Below are positions 53,418 to 63,705 of a DNA stretch of 64,000 bases, piece after piece. Source of the stretch: Erwinia sp. E602 (GTDB lineage: Bacteria > Pseudomonadota > Gammaproteobacteria > Enterobacterales > Enterobacteriaceae); contig NZ_CP046582.1 of assembly GCF_018141005.1 (NCBI RefSeq), positions 682,001-746,000 of the forward strand, in the 5' to 3' direction. Each line of letters starts with the position of its first letter. The first letter of the stretch is position 1. The notes below the pieces were generated by a model that saw only the letters and a list, made by a program, of their open reading frames with translations, was not told where the DNA came from and did not search any database. The translations under genes were made by a program, and so were the position numbers.

Positions 53418-54704
53418 TTACAAATTCACCACCATCTGCGTTTCCAGGTTCCAGGCATCGTCCTCGTGCGGGGTGATGGCCGGATGGTGCGTCCAGGAGA
53501 GCTGATTGGTCCAGTAGATGCCGTGCATCACCCGTAACGTATAGGCGACCGAGCCGGTGGTGCTGAAGCCGTCGGCGGACTGGCCCTTGCGCTGAAAGTA
53601 GTGCTTCGCGTCATCGCTGAATTTATTGTAAGACACCCCGAATGAGACCATATCCGCCGGGCGCTGTTTAAACGGGCCGATGCTGAACAGCGTTAGCGAG
53701 GCGTCGGCCATATAGAGGTTACGGTTCTCCGGCGCGTAGTTGGTTTTGCCGTCGATATACCAGCCGCGATCGGGCTGGCTGGGATCGGGCTGGGTCAGCT
53801 GGTGGGTGGCGGCGAGATAGTGCGACCAGGTTTCGCTGTTGTACCGGCCTGAGTTGTAGTTGAGGTACGGGGTTTTGTTATATACCGATCCGCCCCTGAT
53901 CCACGTCATCCTGTCGCTGTTGGCGGCGTTAACCCGATAACCCACTTCATTGATCAACAGGGTACCTGCGTGCGGCTCCTTCCAGCGCAGGCCGTAGAGG
54001 TTGTAATGCGAATCGGCCTGCAGCCCGTCTGAACTCTGGCTGCGCGCCACGCCAATATGATCGTACCAGCGACGATCGGCGCTAAGAACCCGCACGTCGA
54101 GCCCCGGGCTGGGCTTGAGGCTGGTCAGTCCGGCCTGATTGAGCATCACGCTGGTCGGGCCGAGCGCGGAGGAGGCGGTGCTGGCACCCAGATAGAGGCC
54201 GTAAAAGTGGTTCAGCCAGTCGGAATAGCCGTAATGCAGGATCACCCGCTGATTGAACAGCGGCTGGTACACCGACAGGTCCATCACCGAGGGGTGGCCG
54301 TCCTGGCCGTTGCCACGGTAATTGTTATACGAATAGCCGAGTTGCAGGTGCAGCTGGCTCCGATCCGGCAGCCCCAGCCGGTCCAGATCGTAGGTCATAT
54401 CAAACTGGATAAAGTTACCGGTGGTCGGCCGCTGCCCGACGTAATTGGGTTTGTGACGGCGGTTGCCCGCCACGTCATAGGTCAGATTGGTCAGCAGCTG
54501 GGCCTGGGCGTAGAAACCGTAGTCGGCCATTTTACGCCGTGCGCCGCCCCACTCGGGAAACAGCGTGTCGCAGGCGGAGCCAATTGACGGCGTTTCAGGG
54601 CCCCTCGGCAACAGGCGGTCATAGGCGTTGCAGCCGCTGTCGGCCAGCGCCAGCGGGCTGCCGAGCAGCAGCAGTGTGCCGGGCAGCAGGTGTTTAAGTT
54701 TCAT
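53418..54704 (-). CDS. OprB-like carbohydrate porin
   Basis: 428 residues from the ATG at 54704 (AGGAGAG upstream; an extended frame to 54758 lies in the permease gene). Signal peptide to about residue 22 (LALADS). The mature part shows the OprB pattern: two early cysteines (SGCNAYD, SACDTLFPEW), YGFYAQAQLLTNLTYDVAG and alternating beta-strands ending LETQMVVNL. It should let beta-glucosides cross the outer membrane. It overlaps the EIIBC gene by 11 bases. Confidence 0.8.
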   Translation of the reverse strand: MKLKHLLPGTLLLLGSPLALADSGCNAYDRLLPRGPETPSIGSACDTLFPEWGGARRKMADYGFYAQAQLLTNLTYDVAGNRRHKPNYVGQRPTTGNFIQFDMTYDLDRLGLPDRSQLHLQLGYSYNNYRGNGQDGHPSVMDLSVYQPLFNQRVILHYGYSDWLNHFYGLYLGASTASSALGPTSVMLNQAGLTSLKPSPGLDVRVLSADRRWYDHIGVARSQSSDGLQADSHYNLYGLRWKEPHAGTLLINEVGYRVNAANSDRMTWIRGGSVYNKTPYLNYNSGRYNSETWSHYLAATHQLTQPDPSQPDRGWYIDGKTNYAPENRNLYMADASLTLFSIGPFKQRPADMVSFGVSYNKFSDDAKHYFQRKGQSADGFSTTGSVAYTLRVMHGIYWTNQLSWTHHPAITPHEDDAWNLETQMVVNL

Positions 54705-56115
54705 GATTGCTCTCCTTGCGGTCGGGGTGAGGAATGCCAAACAGCCAGCTGCTGACAAACGCGCAGCCGAAAGCCACGATGCAGCCGGTCAGCGTGCCCC
54801 AGAAGGCGCGATCGAGCCCCGCCGGCGATAAAAAGGCCGGAAAGGCGAAGATGCCCAGTGCACCGATGTTATGTGCCATGCCGTGAAACCAGCCGACGAC
54901 CATGCCGCCCAGTGCGCCACAGATGCAGCCGATGACAAACGGCCGGCGCAGCGGCAGGTTGACACCGTAGATGGCCGGTTCGGTAATGCCGAACACGCTG
55001 GAGACAAACGCCGGTGCAGCGAGCGTTTTGAGCCGCGGGTCGCGGGTGCGCAGCAGAATGCCGAGGGTAGCCGCGGACTGCGCCCAGACGGCGGCGCTGG
55101 TGATCGGCGAGATAGTGTCAAAGCCCAGCGTGGCAACGTTGTTCAGCATCAGCGGAACCAGCCCCCAGTGCAGGCCGAAGATCACCAGGACCTGCCAGGC
55201 GGCACCAAGAATGGCCCCGGCGGCGACCGGGCTAAGCAGCCAAAGCTGGTTGTAGCCGTTGCCGATGGCGTTACTGAGCCAGGTAGCCAGCGGGCCAATC
55301 AGCAGACAGGTAACGGGCAGGGCGATCAGCAGGCAGAGGAACGGAGTGAAGAAAGCGCGTATCGATACGTGTAGCCAGCGGTTCAGCCGTTTTTCCAGCC
55401 AGCAGCAAAAGGCAGCCGCGAGGATCACCGGGATCACCGTCGAACTGTAGTTAATCAGGGTCAGCGGCAGCAGCATAAAGCGCACGTGCAGCATTGGGTT
55501 GTGCTGGCTGGCATGGAACAGCGCAATCAGCGACGGATGCACCATCGCCGCCCCCAGCACCATGGTGAGCAGCGGGTTACCGCCAAAGCGGCCGCCGGCG
55601 GTGTAGCCGAGCAGCACCGGCATAAAGAAAAACATCGCGTCGCTGGCGGCATACAGCAGGGTCCAGGTTCCGCTGCCCTTATCCAGCCAGTGCTGCAGGG
55701 TGGCGATCGTTAGTACCCCTTTCATCAGCCCTGAGGCGATCAGCAGCGGCAGCAGCGGTGCGAAGATGGCGGAAATAATATCGATTGCGCTGTTGACCAG
55801 CGCTCTGCCACAGCCAGCGGCGCGTGGTGCTGATTGACCCTTTTCACCGGTGACCGGCGGTGGCGGATCGCCCAACCCCTCCGCGATCAGCTGTTGACAG
55901 ACCTCGCCGACGTGGGTGCCAATCACCACCTGATACTGGCCACCGCTTTCCACCACGGTGATGATCCCGGCGGTCTGTTTCAGCGCGGCCGAATCGGCAC
56001 GCTGGTTCTCTTTCAGCGTAAAGCGCAGGCGCGTGGCGCAGTGAAACACCTTGATAACGTTATCCTGCCCGCCTACCCCCTGAATAATGGCGGCACAGAG
56101 TGCGCTGTAATCCAT
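54694..56115 (-). CDS. PTS EIIBC of the beta-glucoside/AscF type, no EIIA domain
   Basis: 473 residues from the ATG at 56115 (GGGAGGG upstream). EIIB domain with phosphocysteine in VFHCATRLRF (Cys near residue 26), then an EIIC domain with about ten helices (APLLPLLIASGLMKG, FFFMPVLLGYTAGGRFGGNP, GITEPAIYGVNLPLRRPF). BglF (about 625 residues) has an extra C-terminal EIIA; here it is missing, as in AscF, so EIIA-Glc (Crr) would have to supply phosphate. It lies downstream of bglB and upstream of the porin. Confidence 0.85.
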   Translation of the reverse strand: MDYSALCAAIIQGVGGQDNVIKVFHCATRLRFTLKENQRADSAALKQTAGIITVVESGGQYQVVIGTHVGEVCQQLIAEGLGDPPPPVTGEKGQSAPRAAGCGRALVNSAIDIISAIFAPLLPLLIASGLMKGVLTIATLQHWLDKGSGTWTLLYAASDAMFFFMPVLLGYTAGGRFGGNPLLTMVLGAAMVHPSLIALFHASQHNPMLHVRFMLLPLTLINYSSTVIPVILAAAFCCWLEKRLNRWLHVSIRAFFTPFLCLLIALPVTCLLIGPLATWLSNAIGNGYNQLWLLSPVAAGAILGAAWQVLVIFGLHWGLVPLMLNNVATLGFDTISPITSAAVWAQSAATLGILLRTRDPRLKTLAAPAFVSSVFGITEPAIYGVNLPLRRPFVIGCICGALGGMVVGWFHGMAHNIGALGIFAFPAFLSPAGLDRAFWGTLTGCIVAFGCAFVSSWLFGIPHPDRKESNHET

Positions 56116-56510
56116 GGTTCCCTCCCGTGCTGGCAAACTGACCTGCTACGTAATAACAGGTGACGTACCGACGTACTGATGTTCAACATGCTGACGTGCT
56201 GACGTGCTGACGTGCTGACGTGCTGACGTGCTGACGTGCAGCGGAAAGTCTGTCAGGTCGTTGCGGGGTATCTTCCGGCCGGGGAGGAGGCAGGCTCAAG
56301 GCTTGTTAATGCGGTGTCTGTTTTTTGTTCGTTTTTTGAGCCGGGGGTCACGAAAGCGCACAGCAGGCTACGCCGTGCGGCAAGAGAGGCAGTAAATCTC
56401 CGCCGCTGATGAGCGGAAAATCGGCGGGGAACACGGCTGAGCCAGTGCGGCTTAACTTTATCGTCACGGCTCTGCCAGGGTTCTGTCGTTCGTGCGGAAT
56501 TCAGATGCCC
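56116..56510. other. 395-base region between EIIBC and bglB genes, with tandem repeat
   Basis: Holds the octanucleotide repeat at 56159-56240 next to the EIIBC start and otherwise no gene, operator or terminator that I recognise. The EIIBC promoter, if separate, must lie here. Confidence 0.5.
56159..56240. repeat. octanucleotide tandem repeat (GCTGACGT)n
   Basis: Six perfect copies of GCTGACGT run from 56190 to 56237, preceded by three degraded eight-base copies from 56159. The array ends about 43 bases upstream of the EIIBC start, so copy number could affect its expression. Confidence 0.92.
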
Positions 56511-58131
<1,621 letters not shown>

Positions 58132-58136
<5 letters not shown>

Positions 58137-58174
58137 TGCTCTGCACGCGATAATTAGCGTGAAGATCACAATCC
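58132..58174 (-). promoter_or_regulatory. RAT (ribonucleic antiterminator) for BglG
   Basis: Read on the - strand it begins GGATTGTGATCTTCACGC and ends GTGCAGAGCAAAACC, the conserved borders of RAT sequences (GGATTGT ... GCAAAACC). At about 43 bases it is longer than the usual 29-30. Position between bglG and bglF'/bglB is as in the E. coli bgl operon. Confidence 0.72.
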
Positions 58175-58244
58175 TGCTATGGCGTATATCTATAAGCCTA
58201 ATGTCGGGCGCACTCAAGCGTTGTTTTTGGATTGTCTGTAATCT

Positions 58245-58258
58245 GTGAAGCGCTTCAC
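58245..58258. promoter_or_regulatory. perfect palindrome, LacI-family-type operator
   Basis: GTGAAGCGCTTCAC is fully symmetric, with the GCGC centre and GAA/TTC flanks of LacI-family operators. It lies between the bglG stop and the RAT. It differs from the AscG site (CCGG centre), so another repressor may act here. Confidence 0.5.
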
Positions 58259-58296
58259 GTATCGTAATCTGTCCATAGCCGTGCGCGCGGCAACGG

Positions 58297-59121
58297 TTAC
58301 TTTCTTAGCTGCTCAATATGAATGGTCAGGAACATGCGTTCATCCTGAGTGAGGCTGTGATCGTGATGTAATTCCGTATACTGGTTGATTTTATCGGTAC
58401 AGCGTCGCGCCGCCGGATACTGCTGCTGCACCAGCTGTGCCAGCGCAGGATCGTCCCCGTCGATATGCTGATGGTCGAGCACCCGGCAGGCAAAAAATTT
58501 CAGGTGGGTGACAAAACGCTGGTAGCGTAGCCCCTCTTCCTCATAAACCAGGTCAAAGTGATACTGTACCAGGCTCAGAATGTCCTGCATAAAACGGGTG
58601 ATCTGCACGGTGTTTTGCATATTGTCGTTAAGCTGGGCATTCACCAGGTGCAGCGCAATAAAGCCGGCTTCATCTTCCGGCAGTTGCGAACCGGTATGTT
58701 CGGCAATAATCTGCAGCGCCTGCATGCCCAGCGCAAACTCCTGCGGGTAAAGTTTTTTAATCTCCCACTGCAGGGCGTTAGGGATATGAATATTCTGCGA
58801 AAAGCGCTGCAGCGCATAATACAGATGGTCGACCAGGGAGATTAACAGGCTGTGGTGTAATTTACCGGGCAGGTTGTCGTTAGCCAGAGCGATAATCGCT
58901 TCGGTAGCGCTAATACAGCTTGCCGGAACCAGATTAAGTAATGCTTTAAACTGTTCAGTGAAAGGCGTGTTGAGGGAAAAGATTTTCTCTACTTTGTCGG
59001 GGTCGGTAGTATCACCGATCTTTTTATTGAAGGCGATGCCTTTACCCATGACCACCATTTCCTGACGGTGGTCGTCGAGGCTAATAACCACGTTATTATT
59101 CAGTATTCGCTCGATTATCAT
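58297..59121 (-). CDS. bglG: BglG/LicT-type transcriptional antiterminator
   Basis: A 274-residue antiterminator: RNA-binding CAT domain (MIIERILNNNVVISLDDHRQEMVVMGKGIAFNKKIGD), then PRD1 (about 70-170, with His in SLVDHLYYAL) and PRD2 (about 175-274, DEAGFIALHLVNAQ, then a conserved His in FLTIHIEQLRK). Phosphorylation of the PRDs by the PTS controls dimerisation and binding to RAT. With bglF deleted next to it, its usual partner EII is gone, so control must come from another EII or be constitutive. Confidence 0.92.
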   Translation of the reverse strand: MIIERILNNNVVISLDDHRQEMVVMGKGIAFNKKIGDTTDPDKVEKIFSLNTPFTEQFKALLNLVPASCISATEAIIALANDNLPGKLHHSLLISLVDHLYYALQRFSQNIHIPNALQWEIKKLYPQEFALGMQALQIIAEHTGSQLPEDEAGFIALHLVNAQLNDNMQNTVQITRFMQDILSLVQYHFDLVYEEEGLRYQRFVTHLKFFACRVLDHQHIDGDDPALAQLVQQQYPAARRCTDKINQYTELHHDHSLTQDERMFLTIHIEQLRK

Positions 59122-59427
59122 TATTAATTCCTGTTATCACAGCAATAACCGCAGGCCTGCCGGCCAGAAATTAGGCCAGTACAAAGCATGCTGTCAATTG
59201 CTGCTGGTGCGTAGTAACGGAATATAACCAATAATTTTTACGGAACTGCCTGCATAATCACATTTTGCCGACAAACAAGCAGGAGGGTTGCAGAGTAACC
59301 GGCCCGGCGACACAGTTCGCCGGGCGACGAGCGTTAAAAATACGTCCTGTTTATGACCGGAGACCGGCTGGCCGCGCCTGTCCCGTCGCGCCGTCGATAG
59401 AGTGCGGTACCGACTGTCTGTGTAGCC
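59122..59427. other. 306-base region between bglG and aminotransferase genes
   Basis: Contains the bglG promoter region and, at 59302-59325, a nine-pair hairpin (GCCCGGCGA / TCGCCGGGC) about 100 bases past the aminotransferase stop, without T-tract. No gene or clear RAT seen here. Confidence 0.45.
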
Positions 59428-60759
59428 TCAGTCAGTGTGATGCAGGGCGTCGCCCACGGCGTTAAACAGACGGTCGAGATCGTCCGGCTGCGCGTTAAAC
59501 ATCGGACCAAACTGCAGGCAGTCGCCGCCGAAACGCACGTAGAAACCGGCGCGCCACAGCGCCATTCCGGCTTCAAATGGCCGGATGCTCGGGTCGGCAC
59601 CGCGCGGTGCCAGCTGGATCGCACCGACCAGGCCGCAGTTGCGGATATCCACCACGTGCGGGCTGCCTTTCAGGCCGTGCAGCGCCTGCTCAAAGTGCGG
59701 TGCCAGGCTGGCGGACTGCTCAATCAGCTGCTCGTTTTCCAGAATATCCAGCGTTGCCAGCGCGGCGGCACAGGCCACCGGGTGGGCAGAATACGTATAG
59801 CCATGGCCGAACTCCACCGCGTGCTGTGGCAGGTTCTGTGCCATAAAGGTGTGATAGATCTCGCTGGTTGCCACCACGCCGCCCAGCGGGATCGCGCCGT
59901 TGGTAATCTGCTTGGCAAAGTTGAGGATATCCGGCGTTACGCCAAAGTATTCAGCACCGCTCCAGCGGCCCATGCGGCCGAAGCCGGTGATCACCTCATC
60001 AAAGATCAGCAGAATATCGTGCCGATCGCAGATCTCGCGCAACCGCTGCAGATAACCCACCGGTGGAATTATCGCCCCGGCCGATCCGGAGAGCGGCTCG
60101 ACGATCAGCGCGGCGATATTCGAGGCGTCGTGCAGCTCAATCAGCTTAAGCATCTCGTCGGCCAGCGCCACGCCGCCGGTTTCCGCCATGCCTCTGGTAA
60201 AGGCCATGCCCGGCTGCAGGGTGTGCGGCAGGTGGTCAACGTCCATCAGCTGGCCAAACATCTTGCGATTAGCGCCGATGCCGCCAAGGCTGGTACCGGC
60301 AACATTGACGCCGTGGTAGCCACGCGCACGGCCAATCAGTCTGGTTTTGGTCGGCTGACCTTTGGCGCGCCAGTAGGCGCGGGCCATCTTCACTGCCGTA
60401 TCGGCGGATTCAGAGCCGGAGCCGGTAAAGAACACGTGACTGAGGTCGCCCGGCAGATGCCCGGCAATGCGTTCCGCCAGCTTAAATGACAGCGGATGGC
60501 CGTACTGGAAGCCCGGCGAGTAGTCGAGGGTGCCCAGCTGGCGTGATACCGCCTGCTGGATCCCGCTGCGGGTGTGGCCTGCGCCACAGGTCCACAGTGC
60601 GGAGAGGCTGTCGTAGATACGGCGTCCTTTATCGTCCACCAGCCACTGGCCTTCGGCCGCCACGATAAAGCGCGGGTCCTGGTGGAAGTTACGGTTGGCA
60701 CTGAACGGCATCCAGTGGCTTTGCAGATTAAGCTGGCTGATTTCATCGGCGACAGACAT
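59428..60759 (-). CDS. class III omega-aminotransferase (beta-alanine/omega-amino acid-pyruvate type)
   Basis: 443 residues from the ATG at 60759 (GGAG upstream). Class III fold: FFTGSGSESADTAVKMARAYW, RARGYHGVNVAGTSLGG, LLIFDEVITGFGRMG and the PLP lysine in ILNFAKQITNGAIPLGG. The text is typical of omega-amino acid-pyruvate aminotransferases (BauA-like), which move the amino group of beta-alanine or a polyamine product to pyruvate. It is divergent from a LysR gene with an inverted repeat between them. Confidence 0.85.
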   Translation of the reverse strand: MSVADEISQLNLQSHWMPFSANRNFHQDPRFIVAAEGQWLVDDKGRRIYDSLSALWTCGAGHTRSGIQQAVSRQLGTLDYSPGFQYGHPLSFKLAERIAGHLPGDLSHVFFTGSGSESADTAVKMARAYWRAKGQPTKTRLIGRARGYHGVNVAGTSLGGIGANRKMFGQLMDVDHLPHTLQPGMAFTRGMAETGGVALADEMLKLIELHDASNIAALIVEPLSGSAGAIIPPVGYLQRLREICDRHDILLIFDEVITGFGRMGRWSGAEYFGVTPDILNFAKQITNGAIPLGGVVATSEIYHTFMAQNLPQHAVEFGHGYTYSAHPVACAAALATLDILENEQLIEQSASLAPHFEQALHGLKGSPHVVDIRNCGLVGAIQLAPRGADPSIRPFEAGMALWRAGFYVRFGGDCLQFGPMFNAQPDDLDRLFNAVGDALHHTD

Positions 60760-60808
60760 GGCACATCTCCGGGTAACAGGGGGTAAAACAGTTTGCACCG
60801 AAGTAATG

Positions 60809-60857
60809 GGTGAGTTAAATACTGATTAACTCATCATCAGTTAAGGAATTACTCACC
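60809..60857. promoter_or_regulatory. divergent LysR operator region
   Basis: GAGTTAA (60812-60818) and TTAACTC (60826-60832) form a perfect inverted repeat of LysR-box size. An outer pair GGTGAGT (60809) and ACTCACC (60851) may be a second half-site set. It lies in the 100-base gap between the aminotransferase and LysR starts. Confidence 0.55.
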
Positions 60858-60859
60858 TA

Positions 60860-61810
60860 ATGAGCGGCAAATCTCTTGGTCAGGTCAGCGATTTTGATCT
60901 GAAACTATTGCGTGTGTTTAAGACAGTGGCAGAGTGCGGCAGTTTCTCGGCGGCAGAAAGCCTGCTGGGGATCACCCGCTCGGCGATCAGCCTGCACATG
61001 AGCGATCTGGAAAAGCGTCTCGGCATGCGACTGTGCCAGCGTGGCCGTGCCGGTTTTTCGCTGACCGATGAGGGGCGGGAGATCCTGCGGCTCAGCGACA
61101 CGCTGCTGGCGTCGATGGAATCCTTCCGTCAGCAGGTCAATCAGCTGCATAAACAGCTGCGCGGTGAGTTCAGCATCGCGCTGATCAATAATCTGGTGAC
61201 CACCCCGCAGATGCAGATTACCGACGCGCTGGCGGAGATGCGCCGCCGGGCGCCGGAGGTACGCATCAATCTGAGTATGAGCACCCCGGCCGATATTGAG
61301 CGCGGGCTGCTGGACGGGCGTATCCAGGTGGGGGCGCTGCCGCTGACCGTGCCGCTCTCCGGGCTGGACTATCAGCCGCTGTACACCGAGCGATCGTCGC
61401 TGTACTGCAGCCATACGCATCCGCTGTTCGGCAGCGCTACCCTGCCGGACGACGCGCAGCTGCAGACGCTGGATGCGGTGGCGCCCGGCTCGCGCATGAC
61501 CGCCGAAACCATCGGCCTGCACCAGCTGTTTAACTGCAGCGCCAGCGCCAGCGACCGGGAAGGCATCGCGTTTCTGATCCTCACCGGCCAGTTCGTGGGT
61601 TTTCTGCCGGATCACTACGCCAGCCACTGGGTGACGCGGGGCATGATGCGCGCGCTGGCCCCGCAGCGCTTCTGCTTTGACTCACGGATCGCGCTGGTGA
61701 CCCGTAAAGGCCGCCGGCCTAACGCGATTCTGGAACTGTTTCTGCAGGGCATAGAGCAGGCAGGCGCTGACCAGGGCGTTGAGCGTCGGCACGCCCCATT
61801 CACAGAGTAG
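60860..61810 (+). CDS. LysR-family regulator
   Basis: A 316-residue LysR protein: HTH at about residues 8-68 (DLKLLRVFKTVAECGSFSAAESLLGITRSAISLHMSDLE) and a co-inducer domain. It probably controls the divergent aminotransferase gene, and perhaps the permease. Its last 129 bases lie antisense to the end of the NCS1 permease gene, an unusual tail-to-tail overlap. Confidence 0.85.
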   Translation: MSGKSLGQVSDFDLKLLRVFKTVAECGSFSAAESLLGITRSAISLHMSDLEKRLGMRLCQRGRAGFSLTDEGREILRLSDTLLASMESFRQQVNQLHKQLRGEFSIALINNLVTTPQMQITDALAEMRRRAPEVRINLSMSTPADIERGLLDGRIQVGALPLTVPLSGLDYQPLYTERSSLYCSHTHPLFGSATLPDDAQLQTLDAVAPGSRMTAETIGLHQLFNCSASASDREGIAFLILTGQFVGFLPDHYASHWVTRGMMRALAPQRFCFDSRIALVTRKGRRPNAILELFLQGIEQAGADQGVERRHAPFTE

Positions 61811-62992
61811 GCCCACCGTACTGCCGGCCAGCGTCGCGGCGATGGCTGGCCAGCCGCAGGTGGGTGTTTCAGCATCGCCGGGTAACGTACCCTGCCGGCG
61901 GCTGCTTTCCAGCACCGCCCGCTGGCTGCGCAGCAGGAAATAGTCCACCAGCATAATGCCGAGGATCGGCGGGAACACCACGCCCAGCAGGGTCAGGAAA
62001 TCAACGAAACGATCGAGGATCCCCAGCACCGACAGCAGCGTGCCCAGCACGCCAATAGCCAGCGTGGTGCTGCGATAGCGCAGCTTTTTACCGCAGAGGC
62101 CTTCCACCGCGTTAATCACCCCCAGCGTGGACGAATAGAGGTTGAGATCGTTAATGCGCAGGGTGGAGAACACCACCAGCAGCAGCCCGATGCCGCCCGT
62201 CGCCTGCGACATAATGGTGACCACATCCGCGGTGTGCAGCGTATGGGAAATCATGATTGCCAGGCCGTTAATCACGAACTCTCCGGCGATAATGGTGAGC
62301 AGCACCGTTCCCGCCACGTGCCTTGTACTGCGCGAGTAGCGCGTCAGGTCCGGCGTCATCAGGCTGGCGACGATGGCCCCGCCGACCACCAGGGTGACCG
62401 CGGCGCTGATGGTCAGGGGCGTGACGCTGTCTGCCACGTTGAGCAGCGGCGGCACCTGCTGGCCGGACAGCGTTTGCCAGGCAATCAGCGCGACCAGGCC
62501 AACAAACAGCGGCACGGCAATGCGCGCGGTAAAGCGTAACGCCTTAAAGCCAAACGCTACCAGCAGTGTCAGCAGCAGCCCGGAGAGGGTGGCCGATAGC
62601 GCGAAGCCCGGGCCGCCGCCCAGCGCGAAGTTCAGCGAGCGGGCAAAGATCGCATTTTGCACGCCGAACCAGCCGAGCAGGCTGATGGCGACGATCAGAC
62701 CAATCAGGATCGATCCCACGCGGCCAAAACCACACCAGCGCGCCAGCAGGCTGCCGGACAACCCCTCTTTCATCCCGGCGTAACCCAGCCCGAAGGTGAT
62801 CGCGCCAAAAATAACGCTGCCGGCCAGGATCGCCATCAGCGCACTGATAATGCTCATGCCGTTGCCCAGCACCGCGCCGAGCATAAACTGGTCCAGCGCG
62901 GTGAGCATACCCATATGCACCACCGCCACGCTGAGAAAAGAGACGCGCCGGTCAGGCGGCACACGGCTGAGGGGATAATCTTCGATCTGCAT
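61682..62992 (-). CDS. NCS1-family (CodB-like) permease
   Basis: A 436-residue transporter with about 12 helices. MLTALDQFMLGAVLGNGMS at the N-terminus, FGLGYAGMKEGLSGSLLARWCGFGRVGS and LTPDLTRYSRS-type MTPDLTRYSRSTRHV loops mark the cytosine/purine NCS1 family. Substrate may be a nucleobase or a breakdown product; the neighbouring omega-aminotransferase would suit a beta-alanine route. AAGGAG precedes the ATG. It lies 17 bases after the LuxR-type gene, and the 3' end overlaps the LysR gene. Confidence 0.85.
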   Translation of the reverse strand: MQIEDYPLSRVPPDRRVSFLSVAVVHMGMLTALDQFMLGAVLGNGMSIISALMAILAGSVIFGAITFGLGYAGMKEGLSGSLLARWCGFGRVGSILIGLIVAISLLGWFGVQNAIFARSLNFALGGGPGFALSATLSGLLLTLLVAFGFKALRFTARIAVPLFVGLVALIAWQTLSGQQVPPLLNVADSVTPLTISAAVTLVVGGAIVASLMTPDLTRYSRSTRHVAGTVLLTIIAGEFVINGLAIMISHTLHTADVVTIMSQATGGIGLLLVVFSTLRINDLNLYSSTLGVINAVEGLCGKKLRYRSTTLAIGVLGTLLSVLGILDRFVDFLTLLGVVFPPILGIMLVDYFLLRSQRAVLESSRRQGTLPGDAETPTCGWPAIAATLAGSTVGLLCEWGVPTLNALVSACLLYALQKQFQNRVRPAAFTGHQRDP

Positions 62993-63009
62993 CAGAGGGC
63001 TCCTTGTGG

Positions 63010-63705
63010 TCAGATAAACTGAATTCCTTTTTCCAGCAGGCGCGGGGGGATGTAGTTATCCAGGCCCATCGTCCGGCAATACTCTTCAAATTGCCTGAAG
63101 CTGTGTACGCCTGCTTTCTGATACAGGGTATAAATATGGTGCTCTACGCTACGAGGACTCAGGTTGTAAATCCGGGCGATTTCTTTGGTGGTGTGGCGCT
63201 GCAGTAAAAGAAAGAGCGTATTTAACTCTACGCGGCTGAACATCGAGGAGGTGGCTTCTGTCGTCAGAACGCTGGGTTTCTGTTTGTTGATGTATTTTAG
63301 CGGTGTCAGGGTATCCAGCCCGCGGGCACTCCAGATAACGCCAGTGAATTGCCGATCGGGGCCGAATAGCGGGATTTTTTCGCAAAGGTAAGGCTGTAAG
63401 TCGGGCCGTCCAAACCAGTAGTGGGTTTCGATTACCGCCACGCGATCCTGAGCTGACTCTGTTAGTCGATCGTGCTCGACCATTTCGTCAGCATACTCGG
63501 CCCAGCAGGCGGGAAAATCACCGTCGAGTTTGCCCTCCAGACTGAAATGAAGGGGGGTGTTGGTATAAGAATACGCCGCTCTGTTCATATACAGATGGCG
63601 CGATTTTGCATCTTTAATTCCCCACGGAGCGTTGAGGTGTTCAAACAGGCCGATCAGTACGCTGAGCTGAGAGGGGGCGGCAGGCATGTTGTCACTGATA
63701 TGCAT
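63010..63705 (-). CDS. PAS-LuxR family transcriptional regulator
   Basis: A 231-residue protein. Residues about 12-125 are PAS-like (VLIGLFEHLNAPWGIKDAKSRHLYMNRAA, FTGVIWSARGL) and about 160-225 form a LuxR/FixJ-type HTH (LNTLFLLLQRHTTKEIARIYNLSPRSVEHHIYTLYQKAGVHSFRQFEEY). It probably senses a small ligand. It is likely co-transcribed with the NCS1 permease, 17 bases downstream. Confidence 0.82.
   Translation of the reverse strand: MHISDNMPAAPSQLSVLIGLFEHLNAPWGIKDAKSRHLYMNRAAYSYTNTPLHFSLEGKLDGDFPACWAEYADEMVEHDRLTESAQDRVAVIETHYWFGRPDLQPYLCEKIPLFGPDRQFTGVIWSARGLDTLTPLKYINKQKPSVLTTEATSSMFSRVELNTLFLLLQRHTTKEIARIYNLSPRSVEHHIYTLYQKAGVHSFRQFEEYCRTMGLDNYIPPRLLEKGIQFI

Noticed and set aside
59302..59325. 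hairpin GCCCGGCGA/TCGCCGGGC as terminator of the aminotransferase gene
   Set aside because: No T-tract on either strand; it is mentioned only as part of the intergenic region.
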